Assembly (NCBI GenBank): GCA_026182355.1
Contig: JAPFBL010000228.1
Span: 62,001 to 126,000 of the forward strand
Length of the DNA stretch: 64,000 nucleotides
Source of the DNA: Hermatobates lingyangjiaoensis
Taxonomy: Eukaryota > Arthropoda > Insecta > Hemiptera > Hermatobatidae
Direction: 5' to 3'
Numbering within the stretch: position 1 is the first letter of the stretch; each line of letters opens with the position of its first letter. Below the pieces are notes generated by a model, which was not told the DNA's origin, did not search any database, and was given only the letters and a program-made list of their open reading frames with translations. The position numbers and the translations under genes are program-made. Shown in pieces: positions 46,443 through 58,023 of the stretch.

Positions 46443-47084
46443 ATTTTTGATACCAACCATACTATAATTTTTTTTATATATATCATGTTGATAAATACCT
46501 TTCTTAAAAGGTTGAGAACAAGAAGTTATTTCATTGTAAAAGAAAAACAATGTTTATGAAAGTAATTTGTATGAGTTATTAAAGAAAAAAAGAAAAGAAA
46601 AACTATATATAAGAAAACTAGAGGTAAGAGTAAGTCTTATAGAGCATTAAATAAGCGTTAGTTAGAAGGGTTGAGCTGGAATTGTAGCGTTGACGAGCCG
46701 AGAGGGTGAAAAAGGCTTTTTTAAAAGCTTCCCTCAACCTTAAAGCACCGCCGGGGGTAACTTGGCGGTCATAAGTCAAACCAAACACAAAGGCAGTTAC
46801 TTCGAGTTTACTTTATACAATAAATGCAGTAAATCAATTCGAATTGTGTTAAAGGAGGCACAAGTTAAGAAGTGTTATTCGGTAGAGTGAAAATAACTAT
46901 ATGAAGAGGATGTCTTAAATGATAATAAATTGTTTATTTACATACTATATGACTCTACAGGTCAGTTATGACCTCTTCTTCTCCATTTCTCTCTATCAAG
47001 AACATCTCTGCATCCCTCTGAACCTCATCATCGCATCTGATTCTAATTTTTCCCAATTTTTTTTCTTTTCTAATTAATTGGTAT

Positions 47085-47540
47085 ATCACCATTGTCAAAT
47101 TTTCACAAAATATTTTAAAATATCATTAACACAAAAGTGAATATGTAAGAATTCCACTACCTCCATGAGTGTTCCTTGCCTCCAATATCTCAGTTAATCA
47201 CGAATGGCAGATAATAAATGCCTAATTTTGACAAAATGTTATTGGTACCAACCTGAATATGCATGAATTCCTTAAGCTCCAAGAATGTTCCTTGCTTCAA
47301 ATATCTGGGTTGCAGATCACCATTGCCAAATAATCATAAAATATTTTAGAATTTCATAGACAACAAACAGAATATGAATGAATTCGCTTAGGTCCAAGAG
47401 TATTCCTTGCCTTAAATATCTGGGTTGCAGATCACCATTACCAAATATTCATAAAAATTTCAGGATGTCATAGACAACAAACAGAATATGAATGAATTCG
47501 CTTAGCTCCACGAGTGTTCCTTGGCTCAAATATGGATGAT
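47085..47540. repeat. Tandem repeat, about 115 bp, four units
   Basis: Units begin near 47088, 47201, 47320 and 47433 (ACCATTRCCAAAT-type start) and contain GAATATG..TGAATTC, CTCCAAGA and GTTCCTTGC. The last two are most alike. No coding evidence. Confidence 0.7.
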
Positions 47541-47669
47541 ATTGAATCAGCAATGAAAATAAGGAAATTGTCGACATTGACGGTAGAATAATGAAATGAC
47601 CAGTAAGAAAGTATGATAGTATTTTCAAGATACTCATTGAAGTTGTCAAGAATAACAAAAACTCTACAT

Positions 47670-47920
47670 TACCCATCACACATCTTGAAAACCTTTGTGG
47701 TGGCCCACAAGCAAAAACAATTTTGATTGGTCTACCCATCACACATCTTGAAAACCTTTCTGGTGGCCCACAAGCAAAAACAAATCCTGAATGGTCTACC
47801 CATCTTGAAAACCTTTCTAGTGACCCACAACGAAAAACGAAAATTCTGATTAGTCTACCCATCACACATCTTGAAAACCTTTCTGGTATCCCACAAGCAA
47901 AAACAAATTCTGATTGGTCT
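47670..47920. repeat. Minisatellite, 59-64 bp, four units
   Basis: Units begin at 47670, 47734, 47798 and 47857 and share CATCTTGAAAACCTTTCTGG and CCACAAGCAAAAAC. Frames are open on both strands through the array (for example FACGPPERFSRCVMG on the minus strand). This reflects the unit, not evidence of a gene. Confidence 0.75.
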
Positions 47921-47924
47921 GCAC

Positions 47925-49550
47925 TCAACTTTGTTATAATAAAATCAATACAAAAAAAATAATAAATTGCCAATCAAAAAATCAAACCAACAACGAAAAG
48001 TCAAGCTCAAATTAATTCCATATACTAATAGAAGGATTTTGATTAACTATTTATCTATGATTCAATTAATACTAACATTAACTGTAAACAGGTTTGACAG
48101 ATAACTTTCAAATCCCAATTAAAACTTTAAGAATAAAATAACTTGTTTTTAATTAAATTTTATACAAAGGTATTGCTCTTTTTTACTCGTCAATTCTCAG
48201 ATGTATTTGATTTTTAAATCTTTATGAGAATAAAATAAACATTTTTATGAGTCCTGAAAAACATTTAAAAAAAATCAGTTAAACGTATATTTAGAACATT
48301 ATTTTTAAAAAGTATGTTTATGAATATCACTATCTTTGTAATAAACGTCCTCATTTGTAATAAACATTTCATGTTGAACTAAGATTTATCTTAAAACATA
48401 ACATTTATTTTTCTAAACACTGTCTTCTTTAGTTGTTAATATAGTTGTATTTTTGCATATTCATTATTATATTATTTTTATTTTCATGATGATATTTTAT
48501 CACTATATTTGTTTGATAAACTTTTTTGAAATTATTTTTTCTTTTCTCTCATTTTGTTATGTTTCACGTTTACAGTATGATTCATGATGTTTACACTATG
48601 CAGATTTGGTTATATGTTAAAATATTTCATATTGGAAAAACTTCTCGACCACTGATTCCTCAAATATTAATTTCGGTATTGAGGATTAGGTCCAAAATTA
48701 ATAACTTCTGGTTACAATCTGACGTTTCGTCCAAATTCGTTCGGCATTCTCAAAGATAAAAACAATTTATTGAAAAAAATTAGTACTACTATTAGTAAAC
48801 AATGAAAACAAATACATCCAGAGAATATCAACTAACAGAAAACAAAAACACAATAAGCAACAAGCACAAAGTAAAAGAAAACAGAAAATGGATAGTATTA
48901 TTGTATTTCATACACTGATGTGTTTCTAACATAATTACTTTAATTATTATTAGGGCTAAAAACAATTTAAAAGATTATTAATACTGCAAAAGAACTCTGT
49001 AAGGATACCTACACAGAATATTCAAGAAACAGCAAAAGCACGCAATTAACAGCAATACAAATAAACAAAGACAGGATGAAACGAAAATCTATAGAGTTAT
49101 TACCTTATTGCAAGAACTATTCGATGAATTATCCCATATCTCTTCTTTTTGTAATTTATATTATCAAAATTGAATTGCACTGACATGGAAATTTGTTCTA
49201 TCCACCACTATACGTGATATGTTAGTGAATACAATCATAACAAACAGGAAATGCAGGGAGGTTACATAACCATGAACAAAGCAAACGATCCAAATTTTAA
49301 ATAATTACTTTATAACAAGATTCAAAATAAAAGCAGATTAAATAAAGAAACAGAAAAAAAGAAAAATAGAAACACTACATTACTTTTTCTATTTATTAAT
49401 AGGAAATAACATTACATACTAGTTTACAGAATATTGCACGATACTCGTATAGTAATACTAGTATTAGTATTAAATTGTTTTGTTCAAGGATTTTTATGCT
49501 TAAATAAATAAATTAACAAATAAGATTAATAACCTGCAATGAAATATAGC
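47925..49550. other. Region without recognised gene
   Basis: AT-rich, A-rich from 48760 to 49400. No domain in 48526-48759. No family match. Confidence 0.4.
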
Positions 49551-49552
49551 CA

Positions 49553-49640
49553 GGGTCTTCAACCGGTGGGTCGCGACCTCCTTGGGGGTCACGAAAGGGT
49601 TAAACAGAGGTCGCGAAATGTTTGAAATTGTTTATTTTTA
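49553..49640 (+). mobile_element. hAT-type terminus, single end
   Basis: CAGGGTCTTCAACCGGTGGG, then TCGCGACCTCC and GGTCGCGAAATG, is a typical hAT-like end with inner pairing. The partner end was not found before the tRNA gene. Confidence 0.5.
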
Positions 49641-49867
49641 AATAGAAAATAAAGGACTAAATTAAATAAATAATTTATGTATTATTAATGATCAAATGAT
49701 AATAAAAATACTTGCAATTTTGATATAAGTAAAATTTCATTAAATTAAGAACAGAATTGTAAATGATTACTTTTTACAAAGAATATTTTAAACAAAAAAA
49801 AGTTGTTATAATAATCTAAGAAAAGGACGGTGTTAATAACAAGATATGAAACCAAGACCACGCAACG

Positions 49868-49940
49868 GGTTCCGTGGTGTAGTGGTTATCACATCTGCTT
49901 TACACGCAGAAGGTCGCCAGTTCGATCCTGGCCGGAATCA
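49868..49940 (+). tRNA. tRNA-Val (anticodon UAC)
   Basis: A complete 73-nt cloverleaf. The acceptor GGTTCCG pairs with CGGAATC (one G-T at the second pair) plus discriminator A. The D arm contains the A box TGGTGTAGTGGTTATCAC. The anticodon stem TCTGC/GCAGA surrounds the loop TTTACAC, anticodon TAC. The T arm GCCAG-TTCGATC-CTGGC holds the B box. A run of seven T (49944-49950) follows four bases after the gene, a good Pol III terminator. No intron and no mutations in invariant positions, so it is probably functional. It reads GUA and other Val codons. It is not flanked by SINE sequence, so it is a gene and not a SINE head. Confidence 0.93.
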
Positions 49941-49943
49941 CTC

Positions 49944-49950
49944 TTTTTTT
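49944..49950 (+). terminator. Pol III T-run after tRNA-Val
   Basis: Seven T directly downstream of the tRNA, the normal Pol III stop. Confidence 0.8.
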
Positions 49951-50734
49951 CCTCCTACTAACATTAAGTTACAACAAATTCTTTCTCCCCTCAAAATTTT
50001 AAAATTAGTTACTTTTTTTTATAGTAATATTATTAGTGTAATATTTTTCAAATTTTTTGAGACTGTTAAAATTTTTCTTAAAATTTTTTTAAGAAGTTAT
50101 ACATAATTAATTAAAATTATACTTTCAGAAGTTGTAAGAAAGCATACATGGTGATAATAATAATCAAATCTCAAATACTAAGGTAGCTGAGAAACGCGAA
50201 AGGAAAATATATTCAATTTAGAATATAAAAATACCAGTTCACTGTATATCACCAATGTAAATCTCTTTTATATTACTTATTTCGTGTATTGTGTACTGTA
50301 ATATCATAGGCAGATTTTAAATGTATAAACATAAAATAATAATAATAGACTCGATATGCAAATATCGGAAAGAAAAATTGTAGTCATAAAAAATTACAAG
50401 GTCACGAAAAGTCTAGCCTAATTATTACCAATAACACTAATTACTAATAACTAAGAATACTAAGAAATTTACACGGGACAAATATCAAAATATCAAATCA
50501 AATATCAAGCTGTATCATAAAGGACATTTCTAACAGCTGCTCGTCATGAGAAGAATATTAGAAGAGAAGAGGAAGAGATATAAAGAAATATCTTTTTGGT
50601 TGCACAAAACATGTGAGTAGCAAAAAATTAAAAAAAAAAACCCAAAGAGCAAAGCGTAGAAGAAAATAAAACAAAATGTTCTTGTTTTGTAGAAAGTTTG
50701 AATAGTAATAACCAAATAACATAAAAAATAAATT

Positions 50735-50960
50735 TTTCAAATTAAACTCTCATTGGGAGAGATTTTTTATTAAAATAAAATCTCACTCGGATTTTTTCTG
50801 AAAAAAAAAATTTGGTTACTTTGTTTGGCTTTCAGTTCAGTATCACGTGTTCATTCAAACTAGACGGTTGATATTAAAATCTACACACTATAGTTTTCCT
50901 GTAAAAAACTCTTTAACGTAATACTTAGTTTTTCTGTACCAAAACGTTATACTAAACGTT
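50735..50960. mobile_element. PLE-F-like fragment
   Basis: TTCAAATTAAACTCTCATTG, then ACTTTGTTTGGCTTTCAG, CAGTATCACGTGTTCATTCA and AACTAGACGGTTGATATT. The last parts also occur at 37330-37370 (inverted) and 56215-56260, so F has a shared right half of about 150 bp. Confidence 0.5.
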
Positions 50961-50964
50961 GACA

Positions 50965-51062
50965 AAATTTAAGACTCCCAATGTAGAATCAATGAGAGAT
51001 GTAACGCGTATATTCCCTCGAGGAATCAGCATCGGAGGGCTGACTTTGTCAGTCTCTCAGAT
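50965..51062 (+). mobile_element. SINE 3' fragment with extended tail
   Basis: AAATTTAAGACTCCCAATGT, then CCTCGAGGAATCAGCATCGG and GACTTTGTCAGTCTCTCAG. The inverse of 23405-23520. Confidence 0.6.
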
Positions 51063-51103
51063 CTCTAGAAAAAAAAAACAAAAACAAAACAAAACAAACA
51101 AGA

Positions 51104-51668
51104 AGACTAGTAGATTGTTATGAATTCTTCTTCTTCCTATCAAGAAGACTAGTAGATTGTTATGAATTCTTCTTCTTCCTATCAAGAAGACTAGTAGATT
51201 GTTATGAATTCTTCTTCCTAACAAGAAGACTAGTTGATTGTTATGAATTCTTCTTCCTAACAAGAAGACTAGTAGATTGTTATGAATTCTTCTTCTTCCT
51301 GTCAAGAAGACCAGTAGATTGTTATGAATTCTTCTTCCTAACAAGAAGACTAGTTGATTGTTATGAATTCTTCTTCTTCCTATCAAGAAGACTAGTAGAT
51401 TGTTATGAATTCTTCTTCCTAACAAGAAGACTAGTTGATTGTTATGAATTCTTCTTCCTAACAAGAAGACTAGTAGATTGTTATGAATTCTTCTTCTTCC
51501 TGTCAAGAAGACCAGTAGATTGTTATGAATTCTTCTTCCTAACAAGAAGACTAGTTGATTGTTATGAATTCTTCTTCCTAACAAGAAGACTAGTAGATTG
51601 TTATGAATTCTTCTTCTTCCTATCAAGAAGACTAGTAGATTGTTATGATTTTTTCTTCCTATCAAGAA
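51104..51668. repeat. Minisatellite, 39/42-bp units, 14 copies
   Basis: Units differ by one TTC triplet (39 or 42 bp) and by A/T at the GTAGATT or GTTGATT site. All keep the same frame, so a 202-codon minus-strand frame stays open (13- or 14-residue units such as GRRRIHNNLLVFLL). It has no ATG start (it opens at TTG) and no flanking domain, so I call it non-coding. A higher-order pattern of 39-39-42 blocks repeats at least twice. Confidence 0.85.
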
Positions 51669-51994
51669 GACTCACCAATAAAAAGAAGCAGCATTACTAT
51701 ACTTCTAAATTTGTTTTTAACAGAAATAAAAATGGATGTAGAGATGTCTCTCAACCAGGGCACCAACAACAGCAGCAAAAACAACAATCTACGTCCTTCC
51801 CGAAAAACGAATCCTATGCTCTTCTGACATATAAATAAAAATAAATTTCAATTAAATCTTTAAATAGATATGTGAATTTCACATTATTCCTGGACAAGCC
51901 GTATTGCCGATAAACATACTAACATAAAAAAAATGTCTAAGAATAAGAATAGTATATGATGAAATAAATATTAGGCGATTACAAGAAAAGAACA

Positions 51995-52150
51995 CTTAGA
52001 AACAACAGACAGCTCACTTAAATATTATTTCGACCTCGTCGTCATAAGGAGAAGGAGAAGAAGAAAGAAGAAGAGTTCTACTCTTTCAACTTCTTCCCCT
52101 GATCATGACGGGGTTGAAATATTGAAATGAGTTATGTATTATTTCTACGT
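51995..52150. mobile_element. PLE-C-like inverted pair, degenerate
   Basis: The minus arm 52021-52048 keeps CTTATGA, GACGAGGTC and GAAAT. The plus arm 52099-52123 reads CTGATCATGAC, then GGGTTGAAATATT. Tails contain GAGTTATGT. Confidence 0.5.
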
Positions 52151-52159
52151 GTTTTTTTT

Positions 52160-53215
52160 TGTAATTGTTTGATATGTTGTCCTAATGAACTGTTTCACGC
52201 TTTCAATACAAATATTACTGTATATAATATACGTGTGACTTACCTTCCCGTTAGGAGAACTCTTTTTAAAAACCCTGAAACAAACAATACACAATTATAA
52301 AATAATTCAATCATTTTTACATAAAAAAAAGGAGGATGCATGGTTTTCCTCTGTTCTTTTCCCTGTTTAGTAATACACTAGTAAAGTTTATCTCTGCTAA
52401 CTTAGAAATTCAATGGACTTGTTTGACTGGTTTTGTGTCCAAGCTCACACTAGAAGACTCCCATCTTCAATTCTTTTCAAAGGGGGTGAAACTTGGTTTA
52501 TTTGTTAAATTAGAACATTGGATATGTGACAGAAAAATTACTAAATTGATTATTTAACTTAATTTGGAGAGTCTCAAATTTTGCCTTAGTCGGGTTTATG
52601 ATAGCATGAATTATTAAACGGTGCTTGACACTTGGGATGGCTTAAGACTGAAAGCTTTATGTCATCCCCCCCCCCCCCCCACCGCCACCACCACCGCGTA
52701 CTTTCTCCTTGCTGTACAGCAAAGATCATAAAGCCGAACACGATCCCCAGTCCGACCCAACCCCCCAACCCCTGAAATTAGGGTCCGAAATGTCAATTAT
52801 TATAGGACCCTGCCTTCTCTCTTGCTTTCTTTTAATAAATATATATTATGTACACTAAAACGATGTATGGATATTAAACTAAGGAATATTTGTTATAAAA
52901 TAAATAATTTATAGAAGACCGAGATTTGTTTTGGGTGATGACCAACGACCAACGAGATTTTCCGTGCAATGCTGCACGTTAGAGTCAGGCAGTTCCAAGT
53001 CACCTGCTTGTCTGTTTGTTCTACTTTAATTGTTCAGGTCTGTCGGATAGGTCGGTATGTTAGTTTCTGTCCTGTCTATGGTGAGTATGTTTTGTGGTCG
53101 TATGGTCTTAAGAGTCTAAAGTCGTCAGTTATCGTGAATTTGGTCTGATTAGTCGGAGGAGGATTGGTTTCAGGAATTTGAGATAAAAGTGTTCTTACTA
53201 GCAGGTTAGAGTGTA
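52160..53215. other. Region without recognised gene
   Basis: Poly-C at 52663-52680 with a C/A-rich continuation. The frame at 52336-52557 lacks a domain. Confidence 0.4.
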
Positions 53216-53219
53216 CGGG

Positions 53220-53432
53220 AAGTTTTCTGTCTTCATTGATAGTCAGACGCCTATGTAAGCTTCTATTGATTGCATCCTTAGATCACGCTGGGTATCAATA
53301 TTTCTCGCATAAAAAGGAGCATGGCTATAAGACGAGCGCACTTGTTCTGGACAATCTGGAAACGGTTTTTGTTAGTTATCGCAGAGTTGTACCAGACAGA
53401 ACACCCATATTGGGTGATTGAGTAAACTCCAA
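53220..53432 (-). pseudogene. Jockey/CR1-type LINE, RT C-terminal fragment
   Basis: The minus-strand translation gives QYGCSVWYNSAITNKNRFQI, then VQNKCARLIAM, and after one frameshift FYARNIDTQRDLRMQSIEAY. This matches the segment after the reverse transcriptase (YG..VW.N, LQ..QN..LR) in Jockey/CR1/I-type LINEs. Short, broken, no RT catalytic motifs retained. Confidence 0.7.
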
Positions 53433-53511
53433 TATATACCCGAGCCTGATCGAGCTCTGGGCGGGTTCAGTCGGGTTTGGGCCGGGTCAGGCTGCATTTT
53501 GTAGGCCCGAT

Positions 53512-53630
53512 CTTACCTCTACCTTGCAGTTGTGTGAAGGATCTTCGACGACTTGGGGTAATTTTATCTTCAGGCAGGACCTATGGCTTACTCGGGTTTA
53601 TTATACCAGGTTCTTAGACATATGTTCAGA
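53512..53630. repeat. Dispersed repeat R3, copy 1
   Basis: TACCTTGCAGT, GATCTTC, GGTAATTTT, TTCAGGCAGGACCTATGGCT and CGGGTTTATTATA match 54482-54835. Preceded by a GC-rich CGGGTTTGGGCCGGGTCAGG stretch of unknown class. Confidence 0.5.
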
Positions 53631-53633
53631 ATC

Positions 53634-54115
53634 ACTGGTTCCCAAAGTAGTCCACAGAAAATTACTAGGGGTCCACGAGGAAATTAGTATATTAAGGTCA
53701 ATGACCTGTGATTGGTGCTCCATGTTAAGTTTGTATGATTATATCAGGATAGTATAACTAAAAAGATATCAAACCATAGCGAGCTGACCGTTAGAATATT
53801 CAAACATAATAATTAAAACGTAAGGCCCAATATTTTCGTCAGTTTGTTTTAATGTTCCAATGTTTTAAAAGTTATATTACTTTTTTTTTGTTATATTCAA
53901 AACTAATTCTTTTACAATTTATTTCAGCATACTTTACAAAATGTTAAGAACCTCATCATTATTTTAACATCACGTTCTAAATTTAAGGAAAAAACTTCAT
54001 AGCTACACTTTTCATTTACCTAAAAACAAAACTGTGTTTGAAAATTTATTATGTTTTTTACGTACCCCCGGAGGGGGGCACTAGTAAACAAAGATTAAGA
54101 ACATTAACGGGAACC
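53634..54115 (+). mobile_element. hAT-type non-autonomous element, second copy
   Basis: Starts CACTGGTTCCCAAAGTAGTC and aligns internally with 19395-19998 (CCCAATATTTTCGTCAGTTT; TTTCAGCATACTTTACAAAA). It ends near GTAAACAAAGATTAAGAAC. No clear target duplication; no transposase. Confidence 0.6.
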
Positions 54116-54481
54116 TTTTTTTTTAGATTCTATATTTTATTTGTTCATTAGTATTTGTCTCTTGGTAAGAGTACATTGTGTTTACTTGCATACCTGTTTG
54201 AATAAGTGAAAAATATATTGTTTATTTATTTCTACTTCGTGTTTTTACGTTTTAACATTTGTTTTCTATTTCAATTATTGTTTATGTAGTTAATACAAAC
54301 ATATATCAATATTGAATTAATAAATGCCATAAAGGACAGGGTTTCCCAATTTTTCGTTTTTTTTTATTCCATGGCTCGCTTTTTCTGTGACCTACAGAAA
54401 TTTTCCGCAGAAACTACTTACATCTTATATCGTAACTCAATAAAGATTAAATTGAGGCTCAAAATTATGATTTCAAGTAAT

Positions 54482-54835
54482 TCTCTTCCACGTATTTTCA
54501 CCTTGCATTGGCGGCTTGGGTAATTTTGTCCTCAAGTCAGGACCTATCCTGTACTTGGGTTTATGACAGCAGTGATTATTAACAGGTATACTTGGTAGTA
54601 GACAGATTAAACCAATGACTTTAGGCCATCCAGGTTTTGTGTCCCACGTACTTTTACCTTGTAGTGGTGGGAGAGATCTTCACAAACTTGGGTCATTTTT
54701 TCCTGATGTCAGAACCTATGCTTTACACGGTTCTATTAGATTAATAATTATTAACGGTTCTTGAAACCGGAAAGGTTGAGACTAATGGTTTGATGTCATC
54801 CATCTTGTCCTCATGGCAGGACCAGAGACAGTTAT
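54482..54835. repeat. Dispersed repeat R3, two tandem copies
   Basis: Two units of about 170 bp (54498-54655 and 54655-54830) share CACGTA.TTTTACCTTG, GGGT.ATTTT, GGACCTAT and ATTATTAACGGTTCTTG. Class unknown. Confidence 0.55.
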
Positions 54836-54844
54836 ACAGGTGGC

Positions 54845-55280
54845 TTTGGGAGCCAGGTTAGCTCAGTGGCAACGTGCTCGTCTCTAAACTGATAGGTTTG
54901 GGGTTCAATACCCATCTGGCCCTCGGATTATCCAAGTGGGAGGTGAACACGTGGACCCACATAAAGGACGTTAAGCCGTCGGTCCCAAGCCTGTTAGATG
55001 TCAGGTACTAGCTAAAGATCCCTACTCTAAACACACTTAAGTTAAGCGAAATTTAGAACTCCCAATGACAAAATTAACACGGAAATGCAGATGGTCCATT
55101 AATAAAATTGGTGCTAAATGATACATGAGTCACACTGTCTGCCCTCAGAACAACACTAATAGGTGAAATCTTATAAGTGTGACTCAACTTGCAGACTTGC
55201 AGATTTTCTTAAAGTACCCCCCTTTGAAAGAAGTCACGGTACGACTCAATCACAAAAATTCTAAGAGCTGGTAGAATTAA
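54845..55280 (+). mobile_element. Long tRNA-derived SINE, copy 2 (best head)
   Basis: The head has A box TTAGCTCAGTGGCAACG and B box GGTTTGGGGTTCAATACCC. Body: AGGTGAACACG, GACGTTAAGCCGTCGGTCCC, GATGTCAGGTACTAGC, TTAAGTTAAGCGAAATTTAG. The extra 3' domain matches 10775-10995 to GAGCTGGTAG. The best preserved Pol III promoter of the family here. Confidence 0.8.
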
Positions 55281-55284
55281 ATTT

Positions 55285-56650
55285 AACCTAGTCACTCAAA
55301 TTAAATTTCAAAAAAATATAATTTAAACGCAAATACTTATAAATTGATCAATTGACGACTGAATATTTTTGATGGCAACTGCCGTCTGAGATTTTTAAGT
55401 GTCATCAATTTCAAAGTTAAATGTTTTTGGGTGCTTAAGAAGGATAACAGTTGTAATATTATGCAACATAAATTTAAAAATATAATTTATTAAAATTTAA
55501 AACAAAAAATTGTTTTTCATATCATCTGTAATGTAAAAAAGGTGTTTTCATTACTTGAATCAAAATAATTTTAAGCAAGTTTTTAAAAAAAGGATTTATA
55601 ATGTAAAATTATGGTTATAATAGCATTGGATTTGAAATATTGAATGATTTATTCCAAAAGAGGAAATTATTTATTTCGAGAAAAGCCATTAGTCATTGAG
55701 AGATACCCAGTGTTCTATTCAAGAGAATTCAATTTCCCGTCAAGATAAGCTTTTGCAGTTTGACCATAATCAAATTGATGAACTATAGCCGGCTTTGGCA
55801 AACCCTTTTTTACCCCATGACCTGCTGAAAAAGGATGTTGAATCATCTAAACCGCATACCGTCCTCGAACGTGAAGGCTATAAGGTCAAATTTATCAATC
55901 AATCATACAAGAAAATGTTAAAAGTCACAATAAATAAATATTAAAAATTCATTTTAATATTAACCTAAACTTTCAACTCATCCAAACCGACTTGATCAAA
56001 ATCTTTCCTTACTAGTAATCCCCACAAACCCCCAAAGACGGCTAAAACGGCAATGACCACATGACCTTCTGACGTAATAAACGTAACAAAATTGTTTTTA
56101 TTTTAAAATGAAAACACCTTTTTTACATTAAAGATGATATGAAAAACAATTTTTTTTACAATTTAAATTATTTTAGCGACTTTTTGGTTGCCTGGTGAAA
56201 TTGCTTGCTTGTTTTCAGTTCAGTGTCACGTGTTCATTCAAACTAGACAATTCTTACAGAAATCCGCAAAGTGTTTTCTTTATAAAAAAAAATCTAATGT
56301 AATTAGATGTAATTAGATTAGATGCTGCCAAATGCATAAAGTTACATATCTATCCTTTACAAAGCTCAAAAGGAATCAATGTTTCTAAGTGCCATAATTA
56401 TGAAAACAGGAAAATTAAAAAAACGGGAAAAAATTAAATTTTTAACATTTCAATTTTAAATTTTATAAATAATAGCTCAGAAAAACTATTTTTTTTTTTT
56501 AATAAAGAATATAAAATAAAAAACCAATACAAATATATTATTTATCCAATATTTATATAATACTATGTTTTTTTTTATCTCGAATTCATATATTCATTAA
56601 TATTTATCCTTTTTATCGAGTTTTGTCTAGCGTCAAATAATGAAACACCT
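55285..56650. other. Region without recognised gene
   Basis: 56170-56300 shares TTCAGTGTCACGTGTTCATT and CAAACTAGACAATT with PLE-F. Otherwise AT-rich, without a recognised family or domain. Confidence 0.4.
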
Positions 56651-56655
56651 TTAAG

Positions 56656-56820
56656 CTAGGTTAGGTTAGGTTAGGTTGCAATGGTAGTCCAACAAGGGAA
56701 CACACGTAGGCCGAGCATTGGCCCCTTGTGATACCACACAATGAAGATTGATTCTACAGTGGGAGTCCTAAATTTTGCATAACTCAAGTATTTTTAGAGT
56801 AGGGATCTTAACGAGTACGA
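56656..56820 (-). mobile_element. SINE 3' part ending in TTAGG units
   Basis: Minus-strand SINE end. As read on the plus strand it starts with four TAGGT/TTAGG units (56656-56676), then GCAATGGTAGTCCAACAAGG, GTAGGCCGAGCATTGG, GATTCTACAGTGGGAGTCCT and TTTTTAGAGTAGGGATC. The same outer part is at 59885 and 45945. Confidence 0.65.
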
Positions 56821-56884
56821 CCAAAATTCGGAGAAGAAGAAAAAAGTATATATATATATATATATATATATATCCAGTCGTTGT

Positions 56885-57000
56885 CAGCCTTTGGAGCGAT
56901 TCACATCTATTCCTGACGACGAGGACATCAAAATATAGTAGTGAGTTCAGTGATTTCTTTTCTATGTGTTCTTTTGAAAATTCTAGTTTATATACATATA
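56885..57000 (+). mobile_element. PLE-C 3' end, degenerate
   Basis: CTGACGACGAGGACATCAAA keeps the core and part of helix II but has lost the G of GAAA. The tail GTGAGTTCAGTGATTTC ends at a short TA run. Confidence 0.5.
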
Positions 57001-57029
57001 TATATAAAATAAAAGTTACAACTAGAAAA

Positions 57030-57245
57030 CACCAAAAGGAGACTAACACTCAAGATACTCAATTATTTCAGCTTTCTTGTCTTCTTCAGGAGAAAAGAAA
57101 AAGAAGAGGAAACACAGGTTGCGTCTACAACGTGCTTGGTCTCCCTTTTTCTTTCTTCCTGAAGATGGATTGTCCGAAAATTTGATTTGTAAATGTGTTT
57201 CTTAACTCTGTATGTTACTCTTCTTCGATTCTGAACTCGTATATG
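57030..57245. mobile_element. PLE-B inverted pair
   Basis: The minus arm keeps CTGAAGAAGAC at about 57081-57091 but is diverged. Plus motif 57159-57183: CTGAAGA + T + GGA-TTG-TCC + GAA + AATT + T. The tail AAATGTGTTTCTTAACTCTG ends at ACTCGTATA. Confidence 0.65.
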
Positions 57246-57362
57246 CATATTTCGTTGAATCATTACCATATTTTGCTGAAATTATTTTTTCCACAAGTTT
57301 TAAAGGTTTGAAACCTTGAAAAACCTGTGAAAAAAATTCTTCAGTAAAATAAGGTCAATTAC

Positions 57363-57400
57363 TCAACGAAATATGTTTAAATGAAGGACTGCTCCCAAAT

Positions 57401-57448
<48 letters not shown>

Positions 57449-57613
57449 TCGTGTATACTGGCAGCAAGTCTTCTTTTAAACAAGTGTTGTTAAAAAGCAC
57501 AGCGGCTTCGGCATTAATAATCTCTCATTGCAATGCCGTGCTGCACTATCGTGCGTTTTAATATTCGTGTATACTGGCAGCAAGTCTTCTTTTAAACAAG
57601 TGTTGTTAAAAAG
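57363..57613. pseudogene. PLE N-terminal coding fragments around a TA array
   Basis: Plus strand 57365-57400 reads ICLNEGLLPNY into (TA)n 57398-57446. Directly beyond, the minus strand 57447-57520 reads INAEAAVLFNNTCLKEDLLP and then VYTN. The 51 bp 57447-57497 recur at 57563-57613 as a direct repeat. These are N-terminal PLE segments breaking at the same LLPxY motif. Confidence 0.6.
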
Positions 57614-57615
57614 TC

Positions 57616-57852
57616 CCTAAGGACCATGTTAAGAAAGAACACGGAGGTGCCCTCACTAGAAATATGCTAGTAGAGGGAACCTCAGTTTTGGCTAAGAACA
57701 GTGATCGAGGCAGGCTACAAATACTAGAGGCCTTATTAATTAAAGATTTGTGCCCCGCGCTGAACTCTCAAATCAGTGACATGTTCGTCATCCCGAGTTC
57801 TAGGACCTTCGAACCTAAAATAAAATTTGTCCGGAACTCTCCCTTGTTGTGA
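57616..57852 (+). pseudogene. PLE-H C-terminal endonuclease fragment
   Basis: An open frame without a start reads PKDHVKKEHGGALTRNMLVE, then GTSVLAKNSDRGRLQILEAL and LIKDLCPALNSQ, to a TGA at 57850. The SDR.RLQILEAL.I segment is the end of the PLE GIY-YIG domain. The YIG core and reverse transcriptase are missing. The 3' untranslated region leads to a hammerhead-like motif at 58024. Confidence 0.75.
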
Positions 57853-58023
57853 CCTGTCGAAGGCGAGAAGTGCTGGAGTGATTCAACTGTCTAACGCGTG
57901 GGTGCGCGCATGTAGCGCTGCTTTGACAGTTACACGCTGCCACTATTTGAACTGTGCTTATTTAGTTTGTCGTTAATTATTGGTTTATGTTTTAATTGTT
58001 TTGTTTTATTGTTTAATGTTTAC

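Noticed and set aside
47449..47973. 174-codon open frame (minus strand)
   Set aside because: Mostly a four-unit minisatellite that is open on both strands. No recognisable domain outside the repeat.
51057..51665. 202-codon open frame (minus strand)
   Set aside because: It spans the 39/42-bp minisatellite, opens with TTG, has no domain and no flanking coding signal.
56775..57185. 136-codon open frame (plus strand)
   Set aside because: Runs through SINE, a TA array (poly Tyr-Ile) and PLE-C/B ends. Composition artefact.
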